Source: an uncultured Oscillospiraceae bacterium
GTDB taxonomy: Bacteria > Bacillota > Clostridia > Oscillospirales > Oscillospiraceae
Direction: 5' to 3'
Assembly (NCBI GenBank): GCA_944385125.1
Contig: CALWVZ010000009.1
Location: 1 to 51,626, forward strand
Length of the DNA: 51,626 nucleotides
Part shown: positions 24,559 to 33,181 of the stretch, piece by piece
Position numbering within the stretch: position 1 is the stretch's first letter
Layout: every line of letters begins with the position of its first letter
Translations under genes and position numbers: made by a program
The notes under the pieces: model-generated
Databases searched by the model: none
Told to the model about the DNA's origin: nothing
The model's input: the letters and a program-made list of their open reading frames with translations, nothing else

Positions 24559-25704
24559 TTATGCCTTGTCCATATGCTTTGTGCGCCGCAGGATGAACTC
24601 GTTGCCCAGGGTGTAGATAACGGCGCAGATGGGTACGCCCAGAAGCATGCCCAGGATGCCGAAAGCGCCGCCGCCCAGAGTGACTGCCGCCAGCACCCAG
24701 ATGCCCGGCAGGCCCACGGACTTGCCCACCACCTTAGGGTAGATGAGATTGCCCTCCACCTGCTGGAGGATGATAAGGAAGATGAGGAACCACAGGGCCT
24801 TCATAGGGTCCACAAAGACGATTAGAAAGGCTCCTACGACGGCGCCCATCCAGGCTCCAAAAATGGGGATGAGGGCCGTAAAACTTATCACCACGGATAT
24901 CACCGGGGCATAGGGGAAGCCGAAGATGAGCATGCCTGTCATACACAGCAGGCCCAGGATGACGGCCTCGGTTACCTGGCCGGTGACGTAATTGGTAAAG
25001 CTGCGGTTGACCAGGGAGATTATCTCCAAGGCCCGGTCGGCCCGCTCCGGCTTCAAAACGGCCCGGAGTGCCCGGCGGAAGCTGCGGCCATGATCCTCCT
25101 TGCGCCCCAGCACATACAGGGAGATGATGAAGGCCAGGATGATGTTGAACACCAGTTTGAAAATGGAGAGGGTGATGTCCAGGGTCTTGTTCACCATGGC
25201 GCTGCCCTGGTCGGTAAAGAAATCGGTGAGAGTCTTTATTATCTCGTCGCTGTTGAGCTGCAGCTCCGGCAGATAGGCTCCGAAGCGGTTGAGGAAGACG
25301 GACAGCTCGTGCCACCACTGCTCAGCCTTGTCCACGGATTGGGGTATCATGGAGGAAATACTGGCCACGGTGCTGCGTATCTGGGGCACCAGCACCAGGA
25401 ACACTGTGGATACCAGGCCCAGGAATATGGCCGTGCTGAGGACCAGACACACCGGGCGGCGCAGCCGTTTTTTCCAGGGCTTCCCGACCTTGCGCAGCAG
25501 CCTGTTCCACAGGGTCTCCATAGGCCGGAGGATGATGTTGAGCACAAAGGCTATACAGAAGCCCAGAAGGAAGGGGGTGAGCAGAGCCAGCAGCCAGGAA
25601 ATGAGGGAGCCCAGCTGCTCCAGATTGCTGAAGGCCCAGAAGAGCACCAGGGTAAAGGTGATGAGAAGCATCAGGGCGCGCAGATTCTTTTTGTTAAGCT
25701 CCAA
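24559..25704 (-). CDS. AI-2E family transporter
   Basis: A 381-residue membrane protein with the PF01594 pattern: N-terminal helices ('LLALLTPFLLGFCIAFVLNIILRPMETLW'), a central extracytoplasmic/amphipathic region (about residues 105-165), and a conserved C-terminal membrane block 'PYAPVISVVISFTALIPIFGAWMGAVVGAFLI...GNLIYPKVVGKSVGLPGIWVLAAVTLGGGAFGILGMLLGVPICAVIYTL'. The family was named for TqsA, thought to export the AI-2 signal, but many members are Na+/H+ antiporters or have unknown cargo, so AI-2 transport should not be assumed. The start is a TTG at 25704 ten bases after GGGAG. It stands alone between two terminators. Confidence 0.9.
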   Translation of the reverse strand: MELNKKNLRALMLLITFTLVLFWAFSNLEQLGSLISWLLALLTPFLLGFCIAFVLNIILRPMETLWNRLLRKVGKPWKKRLRRPVCLVLSTAIFLGLVSTVFLVLVPQIRSTVASISSMIPQSVDKAEQWWHELSVFLNRFGAYLPELQLNSDEIIKTLTDFFTDQGSAMVNKTLDITLSIFKLVFNIILAFIISLYVLGRKEDHGRSFRRALRAVLKPERADRALEIISLVNRSFTNYVTGQVTEAVILGLLCMTGMLIFGFPYAPVISVVISFTALIPIFGAWMGAVVGAFLIVFVDPMKALWFLIFLIILQQVEGNLIYPKVVGKSVGLPGIWVLAAVTLGGGAFGILGMLLGVPICAVIYTLGNEFILRRTKHMDKA

Positions 25705-25821
25705 AGAATAACAACTCCCAGAATAGATCTTATGCTGAGATTATAACATATAATTTGTAAATAAATCGGTAAGAACAAAGAATAATATGTAACTTTTTTA
25801 TAAACGGCCGGGAGGAGCCGG

Positions 25822-26337
25822 TCATATGTGCTTCCCTATCCTGCGGCTTATCACAGCCGCCAGGGCCAGCTTCGCTGCGTCGGGCACGATAAAAGGCAGG
25901 ACGCAGACCGTCAGCGCCGTGCCCACGGAGACGGGGCCGCTCCCGGAGGAATAGACCTGGACGAACCAGGCGGTGCCGAAGGCGTAGCAGACCAGGGTGC
26001 CCAGAATGAGCAGCAGGATGTGGTTCATCCGCTTCTCCAGCAGCCAGTACAGCAGGGTGCACAGGAGAAAGCCCAGGATAAAGCCGCCGGTGGGACCTAG
26101 CAGAGCGCCGAAGCCGGCGTTGAAGCCGGAAAAGACCGGCAGCCCAGCAGTGCCCATAAACAGGTACAGCAGCATGGCTATGGTGCCCCGCCTGCCCCCC
26201 AGAAGCAGCAGAGTGCAATAGATGGCAAAGGTCTGCATGGTAAAAGGTACTATGGAGAACAGAGCTATATTTATCCAGGAGCAGAGACAGATCATCACTG
26301 TCATCAGGGCTATCATGGCAATATCCTTGGTCTTCAT
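25822..26337 (-). CDS. bioY: biotin transporter BioY (ECF S component)
   Basis: A 171-residue membrane protein with six hydrophobic segments and BioY hallmarks: 'VPFTMQTFAIYCTLLLLGGRRGTIAMLLYLFMGTAGLPVFSGFNAGFGALLGPTGGFILGF' with the Gly-rich substrate loop. It binds biotin and works with a shared energy-coupling module (EcfA-A'-T), not seen here, or alone. The ATG has AAAGGAG nine bases upstream. A strong promoter lies at 26409-26437. I see no complete BirA operator, so biotin control is not supported from sequence alone. No biotin synthesis genes are nearby, which fits a biotin importer lifestyle. Confidence 0.95.
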   Translation of the reverse strand: MKTKDIAMIALMTVMICLCSWINIALFSIVPFTMQTFAIYCTLLLLGGRRGTIAMLLYLFMGTAGLPVFSGFNAGFGALLGPTGGFILGFLLCTLLYWLLEKRMNHILLLILGTLVCYAFGTAWFVQVYSSGSGPVSVGTALTVCVLPFIVPDAAKLALAAVISRRIGKHI

Positions 26338-26408
26338 GGGCGTTTGCTCCTTTCACAGATGTTTGCCGCTGAGACGGAAAAACGGCAGGGAGTTCCTCTG
26401 TATACATC

Positions 26409-26437
26409 ATATTATAATAAGAGAAAGACGCTGTCAA
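26409..26437 (-). promoter_or_regulatory. bioY promoter
   Basis: Minus-strand TTGACA (26432-26437), 17 bp, TAATAT (26409-26414). GTCAA/TTGAC inverted repeats overlap the -35 (26433-26449). Confidence 0.75.
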
Positions 26438-26539
26438 CGTATAATTGACCAAAGGCAAAGGCCTGCAAGGCCCCGAAAATAGGAAAATATGTTGAATTCT
26501 ACGAAAAATTTTCTTAGATAAAATAATACAAAAAATGCA

Positions 26540-26568
26540 TTGACATAGGGGGGAAAGCTTGGTAATAT
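26540..26568 (+). promoter_or_regulatory. promoter of the lipoprotein-ApbE-Rnf operon
   Basis: TTGACA (26540-26545), 17 bp, TAATAT (26563-26568): a near-consensus promoter, which suggests high basal expression of the operon. Confidence 0.85.
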
Positions 26569-26574
26569 ACAATC

Positions 26575-26700
26575 ATAGGTGCGGTTATTTATTTAACATA
26601 GCCTATGACGGACCGGGACTTTGCCCCGGGGAGCCGGGAAAAGCCTGTCCGCCGGAAACGCTATATGCAGCCCTAGCTGTGTATAAAAGAATTTGAAATG
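26575..26700 (+). promoter_or_regulatory. structured 5' leader of the Rnf operon (unidentified)
   Basis: The leader can form CATAGG/CCTATG (26574-26579 with 26607-26612), or an alternative CATAGC (26604-26609) pairing with GCTAT at about 26670 that encloses CGGAC/GTCCG and CCGGG/CCCGG helices. The two folds compete for the same CATAGCCTATG segment. I could not match it to the FMN, cobalamin, THF, ZTP or fluoride riboswitch consensus. Confidence 0.35.
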
Positions 26701-26715
26701 AGAAAGGGAAGAACA

Positions 26716-27807
26716 ATGAAAAAGATTATCAGTCTGATTCTCCTGCTGTGCATGGTATTTGCACTTGTCGCCTGCGGCAGCGCCGAGACTCCCGCTGAGG
26801 ACACTGCCGAAGCTCCCGCCGAGGATGCCGCCGAGGCCCCCGCTGAGGACGCTGCCGAGGCTCCTGCCGAGGATGCCGGCGCAGAGGGCACTTACACTCT
26901 GGGCCTGGGCGTTGTCTCCAACTTTGACAGCTCCGCTGCCGGCAATGCTCAGATCGACACCACCTTCGCCGCCATCGTCACTGATGCCGAGGGCAAGATC
27001 GTTCTCTGCCGCATCGACGTTGCCCAGAACAAGATGAACGTGGCCGACGGCCTGGTCACCACCGGCAATGAGTACCCCACCAAGATGGAGAAGGGCGCCG
27101 ACTACGGCATGGCTCCTGTAAGCGCAATAGGCGCTGAGTGGGACGCCCAGGCCAAGGCCTTTGAGGAGTTCGTGGTTGGCAAGACCGTTGACGAGGTCGT
27201 CGCCCTGGAGACCCAGGAGAGCAATGGCCACCAGGTCGCTGTTGATGAGACCCTGTACGCCGGCTGCACCATGGACATCGTTGACTTCAAGGCTGCTGTT
27301 GAGAAGGCCGGTTCCGACGCTTGGGCCGTCACCTTCACCACCGCCGACGCCTTCACTCTGGGCGTGGCCGCCATCACCGATGACGCCGATTCCACCGCTC
27401 CCACCGCCGATGCTGACGGCGTTGTGAAGATGTACACCGAGTTCGGCGCCGCCGTCGTTGGCGCTGACGGCACCATCCTGGCTGCCCTCAACGACGCCAT
27501 CCAGCCCAACATCACCGTGGATCCCGCCGGCGAGATCGTCGCTACCGAGTACAAGGGCACCAAGCGTGAGCTGGGCGCCGACTACGGCATGGCTCCTGTC
27601 AGCGCCATAGGCGCTGAGTGGGACGCTCAGTCCGCCGCTTTCTCCGAGTTCGTTGTGGGCAAGACCGCCGATGAGGTCGCCTCTCTGGAGACCCAGGAGA
27701 GCAACGGTCACAATGTTGCTGTTGACGAGACCCTGTACGCCTCCTGCTCCATGGACATCACCGGCATGATGGCCGTTGTTTCCACCGCTGCAAATTACGC
27801 CCGCTAA
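26716..27807 (+). CDS. lipoprotein with an internally duplicated domain, first gene of the Rnf operon
   Basis: A 363-residue lipoprotein: lipobox LVAC (Cys20), then an Ala/Glu/Pro/Asp linker made of 'APAEDAAE' units to about residue 57. Two copies of a ~150-residue domain follow (about 59-200 and 213-360). 'GADYGMAPVSAIGAEWDAQ' recurs exactly 160 residues apart (from residues 128 and 288), as does 'LETQESNGH'. I do not recognise the domain; it lacks the SGAT motif of FMN-binding domains. Position ahead of ApbE and Rnf subunits, with the operon's only strong promoter, suggests an extracytoplasmic redox, ligand or assembly partner of the complex. Codons are strongly biased, consistent with high expression. 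Confidence 0.8.
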   Translation: MKKIISLILLLCMVFALVACGSAETPAEDTAEAPAEDAAEAPAEDAAEAPAEDAGAEGTYTLGLGVVSNFDSSAAGNAQIDTTFAAIVTDAEGKIVLCRIDVAQNKMNVADGLVTTGNEYPTKMEKGADYGMAPVSAIGAEWDAQAKAFEEFVVGKTVDEVVALETQESNGHQVAVDETLYAGCTMDIVDFKAAVEKAGSDAWAVTFTTADAFTLGVAAITDDADSTAPTADADGVVKMYTEFGAAVVGADGTILAALNDAIQPNITVDPAGEIVATEYKGTKRELGADYGMAPVSAIGAEWDAQSAAFSEFVVGKTADEVASLETQESNGHNVAVDETLYASCSMDITGMMAVVSTAANYAR

Positions 27808-27877
27808 GGCTCAGACCCTCTGGGGAAAAATAGAAATTAAAAACGAATAAGCTGTAACAACATAGGAGATGAAAGTA

Positions 27878-28933
27878 TTGAAAAGAACAGGCTGGGTGCT
27901 TTGTGCCGCCCTGATTGCAGCCCTGCTGCTGGCGGGCTGTGCCGGGAAGAATACAAAGATCGAGCCTCAGGGTAAAGCCTATTTTACCTATTTCGATACA
28001 GTCTCCTATGTGTACAGCTATGCAGGAGATTCGGCAGAACGGTTCGAGGAGCGTTCTGCCGAAGTTTCTAATATTTTGGGAGAATATCATAAACTCTTTG
28101 ATATTTACCATGAATACACAGGCATCAACAATCTCTGCACGCTCAACAAGCAGGCGGGTGGAGAGGCCCTGCCGGTGGATGAAAAGCTGGTGGAGTTTCT
28201 GCTCTACGCCCGGGAGCTCTACGAGCTTACGGACGGAGAGATGAACATCATGATGGGTTCGGTCCTCCGCCTGTGGCACGACTGCCGCGAGGTGGCCTCG
28301 GAGGATGCGGCAAATGCGGCCATCCCCAGTGAAGAGGAGCTGGAAGCGGCGGCGGAGCACATGGACTTTTCGGCGCTGGAAATTGATGAGGAGAACATGA
28401 CGGTGCGTATCGCCGACCCGGAAGCCTCCATAGACGTGGGGGCCCTGGGCAAGGGCTACGCCACCGAGAGGGCGGCGGACTTCCTGAGGGAAGACGGCGC
28501 CCAGGGCTATGTTCTGAACGTGGGTGGAAACCTGCGGATAATAGGAGCAAAGCCTGATGGGACAGGCTGGGTCACCGCCATCCGGGACCCTGACGGCAAC
28601 CAGGAGGAATATTCTCTTGAGCTGCGCCTTCAGAATACGGCCTGCGTCACATCAGGGATTTACGAGCGATATTTCGTGGTGGACGGCCAGCGTTATCACC
28701 ACATAATAGATAAGGACAGCCTCTATCCTGCGGATTATTTCGCCTCCCTCACCGTCATAACTGAAGACAGCGGGCTGGCGGACGCCTTGTCCACGGCCCT
28801 GTTCTGCATGCCCCGGGAGGAAGGGGAGGCCCTGGCTTCCCGCCTGGAGGGCGTGGAAGTGATCTGGATATACAAGGATGGACAGATAGAGTACACCGAG
28901 GGTGTAAAAGATTTGATAGTGGAAAAAAGTTGA
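27878..28933 (+). CDS. apbE: FAD:protein FMN transferase (ApbE), lipoprotein form
   Basis: A 351-residue ApbE enzyme anchored by a lipobox LAGC (Cys21). Family motifs include 'YFDTVSYVYSY', the linker region 'LTDGEMNIMMGSVLRLW', 'ASIDVGALGKGYATERAADFL', 'GYVLNVGGNLRIIGAKPDG', 'VTSGIYERYFVVDGQRYHHIIDK' and the metal-site 'DSGLADALSTALFC'. It transfers FMN from FAD to Thr of SGAT-type motifs on extracytoplasmic proteins. Natural targets are RnfG and RnfD encoded just downstream. I prefer the TTG at 27878, nine bases after AGGAG; the ATG at 27869 directly abuts that site. Confidence 0.93.
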   Translation: MKRTGWVLCAALIAALLLAGCAGKNTKIEPQGKAYFTYFDTVSYVYSYAGDSAERFEERSAEVSNILGEYHKLFDIYHEYTGINNLCTLNKQAGGEALPVDEKLVEFLLYARELYELTDGEMNIMMGSVLRLWHDCREVASEDAANAAIPSEEELEAAAEHMDFSALEIDEENMTVRIADPEASIDVGALGKGYATERAADFLREDGAQGYVLNVGGNLRIIGAKPDGTGWVTAIRDPDGNQEEYSLELRLQNTACVTSGIYERYFVVDGQRYHHIIDKDSLYPADYFASLTVITEDSGLADALSTALFCMPREEGEALASRLEGVEVIWIYKDGQIEYTEGVKDLIVEKS

Positions 28934-28953
28934 GAAGAGGAGGTAGATGTGCA

Positions 28954-30297
28954 ATGAGCTTTAAAAAGAGCATTTCATCCCTGCAATTACCCCACCACAA
29001 GAGCACTGCGTCTATGGCCGCAGTGAAGATAGCGCCTCCTGAAGAGGTGCTGCTGCCCATGAACATGCATTCCGGCCACGATGCGGAGCCGGTGGTGTCT
29101 GTGGGCGACCACGTCCTCATCGGGCAGCTGGTGGCCCGGGAGGAGGGCAGAAATTCTGCGCCTGTGTATGCCAGCATCTCCGGCCAGGTGGCCGCCATTG
29201 AGGATTATACCAACGAGACCGGCCGTAAGACCAAAGCCATCCGCATAGTTTCCGACGGTAAGATGGAGGTCTCCCCTGAGGTGAAGCCCCCGGAGATCCA
29301 CGATCTGGACAGCTTCCTGGCTGCGGTGAGAGACAGCGGCATTGTGGGCCTGGGCGGCGCAGCCTTCCCCCTGTGGGCAAAGCTGGACGCCATACGCCGG
29401 GGACCCATTAAGACCGTGCTGATAAACGGCGCAGAGTGCGAGCCCTTTATCACCAGCGACCACCGCACCATGGTGGACCACAGCGACCTTATAGTCAAGG
29501 GCGTGGAGCTGCTGAAGGAATATCTCCACAGCGAGAAATTCATCCTGGGCATTGAAAACAACAAGCCCGACGCTATAGCCGAGATGGAGAAGGTCTTTGC
29601 CGGCGACAGCGCCGTGGAGGTCAAGGCTCTCACCAGCGTGTATCCCCAGGGCGCAAAGCAGGTGCTGCTGTATAATGCCGCAGGCCTGGTGGTAGGCGAG
29701 GGCCAGCGTCTGGCCTCTCTGGGCTACATTATAATCAACGTCACTTCCCTGGCCAAGATGGCCGAATATATCCAGACCGGCATGCCCCTGGTGGAGCGCT
29801 GCATCACTGTTGACGGCTCCGCCGTCAAGGAGCCCAAGAACCTGCAGGTCCCCGTGGGCACCCGCATCAGCTGCCTTATAGAAAATGCCGGCGGCTTCTC
29901 CTGCGAGCCGGGCAAGGTCCTCTTTGGCGGCCCCATGATGGGCCACGCCGCCTACTCTCTGGACCAGCCGGTGGTAAAAGCCACCAACGCCATCCTGGCC
30001 TTCAACAAGGCGGACTCCGCCGCTCTGGAGCCCACCGCCTGCATCCACTGCGGCCGCTGCGTGGAGAATTGCCCCCTGGGCCTTAATCCCACCGCTTACG
30101 CCAAGGCTCTGGATATCGACGACGAGGCGGAGCGCTTTGCCGTCCTGGAGAAGGAGAAGGTCTCCATGTGCATGGAGTGCGGTTCCTGCTCCTATGTGTG
30201 TCCCGCCCGCCGTCCCCTGGTACAGAACAACCAGAAGGGCAAGAGCTTCGTGAGAGCCTACAAGGCTCAGCTTAAAGAGAAAGAAGGAGGAAAGTAA
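28954..30297 (+). CDS. rnfC: Rnf complex subunit RnfC
   Basis: A 447-residue peripheral subunit. It contains a barrel-sandwich N-terminal region, a nucleotide/FMN-binding Complex1_51K-like domain ('GLGGAAFPLWAKLD', 'LINGAECEPFITSDHRTM', 'YPQGAKQVLLY'), an SLBB domain and two [4Fe-4S] clusters in 'CIHCGRCVENCPLGLNP' and 'CMECGSCSYVCPARRPLV'. In Rnf complexes RnfC takes part in electron exchange with NAD+/NADH at the cytoplasmic face. The ATG follows GAGGAGG by ten bases. First of five Rnf subunits here, in the usual C-D-G-E-A order. Confidence 0.95.
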   Translation: MSFKKSISSLQLPHHKSTASMAAVKIAPPEEVLLPMNMHSGHDAEPVVSVGDHVLIGQLVAREEGRNSAPVYASISGQVAAIEDYTNETGRKTKAIRIVSDGKMEVSPEVKPPEIHDLDSFLAAVRDSGIVGLGGAAFPLWAKLDAIRRGPIKTVLINGAECEPFITSDHRTMVDHSDLIVKGVELLKEYLHSEKFILGIENNKPDAIAEMEKVFAGDSAVEVKALTSVYPQGAKQVLLYNAAGLVVGEGQRLASLGYIIINVTSLAKMAEYIQTGMPLVERCITVDGSAVKEPKNLQVPVGTRISCLIENAGGFSCEPGKVLFGGPMMGHAAYSLDQPVVKATNAILAFNKADSAALEPTACIHCGRCVENCPLGLNPTAYAKALDIDDEAERFAVLEKEKVSMCMECGSCSYVCPARRPLVQNNQKGKSFVRAYKAQLKEKEGGK

Positions 30298-30298
30298 T

Positions 30299-31234
30299 AT
30301 GGAAAGCAGTCTCATACTTTCATCCGCTCCTCATATCCATACCAAGGACACCAGCAGGAGGATAATGCTGGATGTGATAATCGCCCTGCTGCCTGCCACC
30401 GTGGCCTCTGTGGTCATCTTCGGCGCCAAGGCCCTGGGCGTCATCGCCGCCTGCGTCATCGCCGCTGTGGTGAGCGAGGCCATATTTGACCTGATAGTGG
30501 GCAAGAAGCAGACCATAGGCGACCTGAGCGCCGTGGTCACCGGCCTGCTGCTGGCCTTGAACCTGAGCACCAACGTGGCCATATGGCAGTGCGTGCTGGG
30601 CAGCGTGTTTGCCATCGTAGTGGTCAAGTGCCTCTTCGGCGGCCTGGGCAAGAACTTTGCCAACCCCGCCATCACCGGCCGCGTGTTCATGCTGCTGGCC
30701 TTCTCCTCCGTGGCCGGGGGCGCAAACCCCGTCATCGTGGAGCTCACCACCACCGCAACGCCCCTGGAGCTGATAGCCCAGCAGGCCGAAAACGCCCCCA
30801 CTCTCATGGAGCTGTTCCTGGGCCTCCACGGCGGCGCCATCGGCGAGACCTGCTGTCTGGCCCTGCTCATAGGCTTCGTTTATCTGCTGATAAGAAAAGT
30901 GATAAAATGGCACGTGCCGGTGATATTTATCGCCACCGTGTTCGTCTGCTACCTGGTAGCCACCGGAGACTTTACATATGCCCTGGCCGAGATACTGGCG
31001 GGCGGCCTCTTCATCGGCGCCATCTTCATGGCCACCGACTATGTCACCTCCCCCATCACCCTGAAGGGCAAGATGGTATTCGCCCTGGGCTGCGGCCTGG
31101 TGACCTTTGTCATCCGCTACTTCTGCGCCTACCCCGAGGGCGTGTCCTTCTCCATCCTGGCTATGAATATCCTCACTCCTTACATTGAGAAGTGGACTGC
31201 AAATACACCTTTGGGAGGTTCTAAAAATGGCTAA
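30299..31234 (+). CDS. rnfD: Rnf complex subunit RnfD
   Basis: A 311-residue membrane subunit of the NqrB/RnfD family with about nine to ten helices. 'SAPHIHTKDTSRRIMLDVIIALLPA' at the N terminus, 'GGLGKNFANPAITGRVFMLLAFS' and 'ATDYVTSPITLKGKMVFALGCGLVTFVIRYF' are family signatures. The expected covalent FMN threonine is in 'LTTTATPLEL', where the usual SGAT/TSAT reads TTAT, still with Thr before Pro-Leu. ApbE upstream would attach the FMN. Together with RnfG, E and A it forms the ion-translocating membrane core. It starts one base after rnfC ends, and its 3' end overlaps the rnfG start. Confidence 0.94.
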   Translation: MESSLILSSAPHIHTKDTSRRIMLDVIIALLPATVASVVIFGAKALGVIAACVIAAVVSEAIFDLIVGKKQTIGDLSAVVTGLLLALNLSTNVAIWQCVLGSVFAIVVVKCLFGGLGKNFANPAITGRVFMLLAFSSVAGGANPVIVELTTTATPLELIAQQAENAPTLMELFLGLHGGAIGETCCLALLIGFVYLLIRKVIKWHVPVIFIATVFVCYLVATGDFTYALAEILAGGLFIGAIFMATDYVTSPITLKGKMVFALGCGLVTFVIRYFCAYPEGVSFSILAMNILTPYIEKWTANTPLGGSKNG

Positions 31235-32492
31235 AAAAGAATTCTCCAAATCCATTGCCCTGCTGCTGGTCCTGTTTATAGTGGCGGCCCTTGCGCTCAC
31301 CGGCATCAATACCGTCACTGCTCCCCTCATCGAAGCAAACGGCGCCTCCGCCCAGTTCGAGCCCCTCTTTGCCGTCATGCCCGAGGCAGAGAACTTCGAA
31401 GTTCTCTATGACGTGAACGACGCCGCCTCCACCGCTCTGGTGGATGTGCCTGCAACGGTCCAGGGCATATACAGCGAGACCTCCGGCCTGGGCTATGCCG
31501 TGACCCTCTCCACCACTGAGGGCTACACCAAGGAAGCCATAACCATGACCCTGGCAATAGACGCCGAGGGCAAGATCTCCGCTCTGGAAGTCACCTCCTA
31601 TCCTGAGACCAAGGATGTGGGAGCCGATTATCCCCTGAGCTATGTGGGCCAGGATTCCGCCCTGGGCGGCGTCACCCTGGTGGCGGGCGTGACCTTCAGC
31701 TCCTCTGCGATTAAGAACGCCGTCACCGACGGCTTCAACGCCCTGATAAACAACGGTCTTGTGGGCGCCGGACAGAAGAGCGACGACCAGGTGCTCCTGG
31801 AGCTGCTGCCCCAGTTCTACCCCGGTATCGCCAACAGCAGCGCTATCCTCCAGTATGAGGAGACCGAGGTGAATTCCGGCTCCATCGTGAAGGCCCTGAA
31901 AGCTCTCAACGGCACCGGCTATGCCTTTATGCTCAGCGACGGTTCTGCCAGCTACTTGGGCGTCTGCACTCTGGTGGGCGGAGCAAAGATAGTTGACCTG
32001 GAGGGCAATGAGGTAGACGACTCCGCCATGCTGGAGGAGATAAAGACCTACACCGCCGAGAACGTCCAGTCCCAGGCCGACAGCGAGATCGCCAAGCTCC
32101 AGCGCATCACTACCGAGACCGCCGAGATAAGCGCCCTGTCTGTGGACGTCTGCAACAGCATCAGCGGCGTATACTCCATAGTGGACGGCGGCGTACAGTA
32201 TTATGGCTTCGTCAGCCGCAGCTACGGCTACAACAATATGACCATGCCCATCTACTTCGTGCTGGATGAAAACGGCGCCATAGTAAAGATGACCTGTGAC
32301 GAGCTGATACTCTACGCTGAGTACTTCACCACCTACACTCTGGACGAGCCCAGCTACAAGGAGGGCTTTGTCGGCCTGACTACCGACAGCTACACCGGCG
32401 AGCAGGCTCTCATCTCCGGCGCCACTATGAGCAGCGACGCTGTTGATACTGCAACCAAAGATGCCTTTGCCGCCTTTGCGGCCATATCTTAA
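31227..32492 (+). CDS. rnfG: Rnf complex subunit RnfG with two FMN-binding domains
   Basis: A 421-residue protein, about twice the usual RnfG length. An N-terminal membrane anchor (about residues 8-30) is followed by a first FMN-binding domain with 'VAGVTFSSSA' (Thr156) and a second one ending in 'ISGATMSSDAV' (Thr400). The second matches the SGATxS flavinylation site; the first keeps Gly, Thr and Ser but has Ala and Val in place of Ser and Ala. ApbE would load FMN on Thr400 and possibly on Thr156. A duplicated flavin domain could extend the electron path on the outer side of the membrane. The ATG at 31227, after GGGAGG, lies inside the end of rnfD. Confidence 0.9.
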   Translation: MAKKEFSKSIALLLVLFIVAALALTGINTVTAPLIEANGASAQFEPLFAVMPEAENFEVLYDVNDAASTALVDVPATVQGIYSETSGLGYAVTLSTTEGYTKEAITMTLAIDAEGKISALEVTSYPETKDVGADYPLSYVGQDSALGGVTLVAGVTFSSSAIKNAVTDGFNALINNGLVGAGQKSDDQVLLELLPQFYPGIANSSAILQYEETEVNSGSIVKALKALNGTGYAFMLSDGSASYLGVCTLVGGAKIVDLEGNEVDDSAMLEEIKTYTAENVQSQADSEIAKLQRITTETAEISALSVDVCNSISGVYSIVDGGVQYYGFVSRSYGYNNMTMPIYFVLDENGAIVKMTCDELILYAEYFTTYTLDEPSYKEGFVGLTTDSYTGEQALISGATMSSDAVDTATKDAFAAFAAIS

Positions 32493-32506
32493 AGGAGGGG
32501 AAAAGG

Positions 32507-33181
32507 ATGAACGAAAGTAAAAACAGCCCTAAGCTCCTTGAGGCCCTAGGCGCTAACCCGGTCCTGGTCCTGCTCCTGGGCGCCTGCCCTGCCCTGGCGC
32601 TGACCACCGACGTGCGTGCCGCCCTGGCCATAGGCCTTGCCGTGCTGGCAGTGATGCTGCTGAGCAGTCTGGTAATGGCAGCTCTCTCAAAGCTCATACC
32701 CCATGGGGCAAGACTGGCCGCCGGCGTGCTGGTGACCGCCGCCTTTGTGTCCGCAGCGGATATGCTGATGAACGCCTATCTGCCCGGCAGCTATAAGATG
32801 ATGGGCCTGTACCTGGCCGTCATAGCAGTGGACCTGCTCTCCTTCGGCGCTGCGGAGAACGCCGCCAAGGCAGGCATGGGGAGGGCTCTGGCAAATGCCG
32901 CCCTCACCGGGATATACTTCACCGTAGTCATCCTGGTGGTGGCCGCCGTTAGGGAACTCTTCGGCGCAGGCAGCTTTGCAGGAAACGAGATAGCCTTCCT
33001 GAAGGACCACGCAGTTCCTCTGCTGAACCAGGCCTCCGGCGGCTTCATGATCCTGGCCTTTGCCGCCGCCGTGGTAAACAAGCTCTGCCGGGGCTGCTGC
33101 CTCTGTCAGGGCAAGGGCATAGCCTTTGCCGCCGCCGGATTGGACAGTGTGGAAAACGCTGAGAAGGAGGAAGAGAAATGA
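32507..33181 (+). CDS. rnfE: Rnf complex subunit RnfE
   Basis: A 224-residue membrane subunit of the RnfE/NqrD family with six helices; 'NSPKLLEALGANPVLVLLLGACPALALTTDVRAAL' and 'MMGLYLAVIAVDLLSFGAAENAAK' match the family, as does the RnfA-RnfE type conserved Cys-bearing first helix ('LGACPAL'). RnfA and RnfE form a pseudo-symmetric pair that holds a [2Fe-2S] cluster in the membrane. The C-terminal tail has an unusual 'CRGCCLCQGKG' cysteine cluster before a charged end; its role is unclear. It overlaps rnfA by four bases. Confidence 0.94.
   Translation: MNESKNSPKLLEALGANPVLVLLLGACPALALTTDVRAALAIGLAVLAVMLLSSLVMAALSKLIPHGARLAAGVLVTAAFVSAADMLMNAYLPGSYKMMGLYLAVIAVDLLSFGAAENAAKAGMGRALANAALTGIYFTVVILVVAAVRELFGAGSFAGNEIAFLKDHAVPLLNQASGGFMILAFAAAVVNKLCRGCCLCQGKGIAFAAAGLDSVENAEKEEEK

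Larger units (their letters stand above)
26338..26715. other. divergent regulatory region bioY / Rnf operon with structured leader
   Basis: This 378-bp gap holds the bioY promoter (26409-26437, minus) and the Rnf operon promoter (26540-26568, plus). From about 26575 to 26715 the plus transcript has a 140-nt leader rich in complementary segments. No gene is recognised. Confidence 0.6.

Noticed and set aside
25730-26572. Minus-strand frame of 280 codons around bioY
   Set aside because: It is in another frame over bioY, and its translation lacks any of the BioY features.
26575-26700. FMN riboswitch before the flavin-rich Rnf operon
   Set aside because: The conserved AGGGGCAGGGT and GGCGGT-type segments of the FMN aptamer are not present, so only an unidentified leader is reported.
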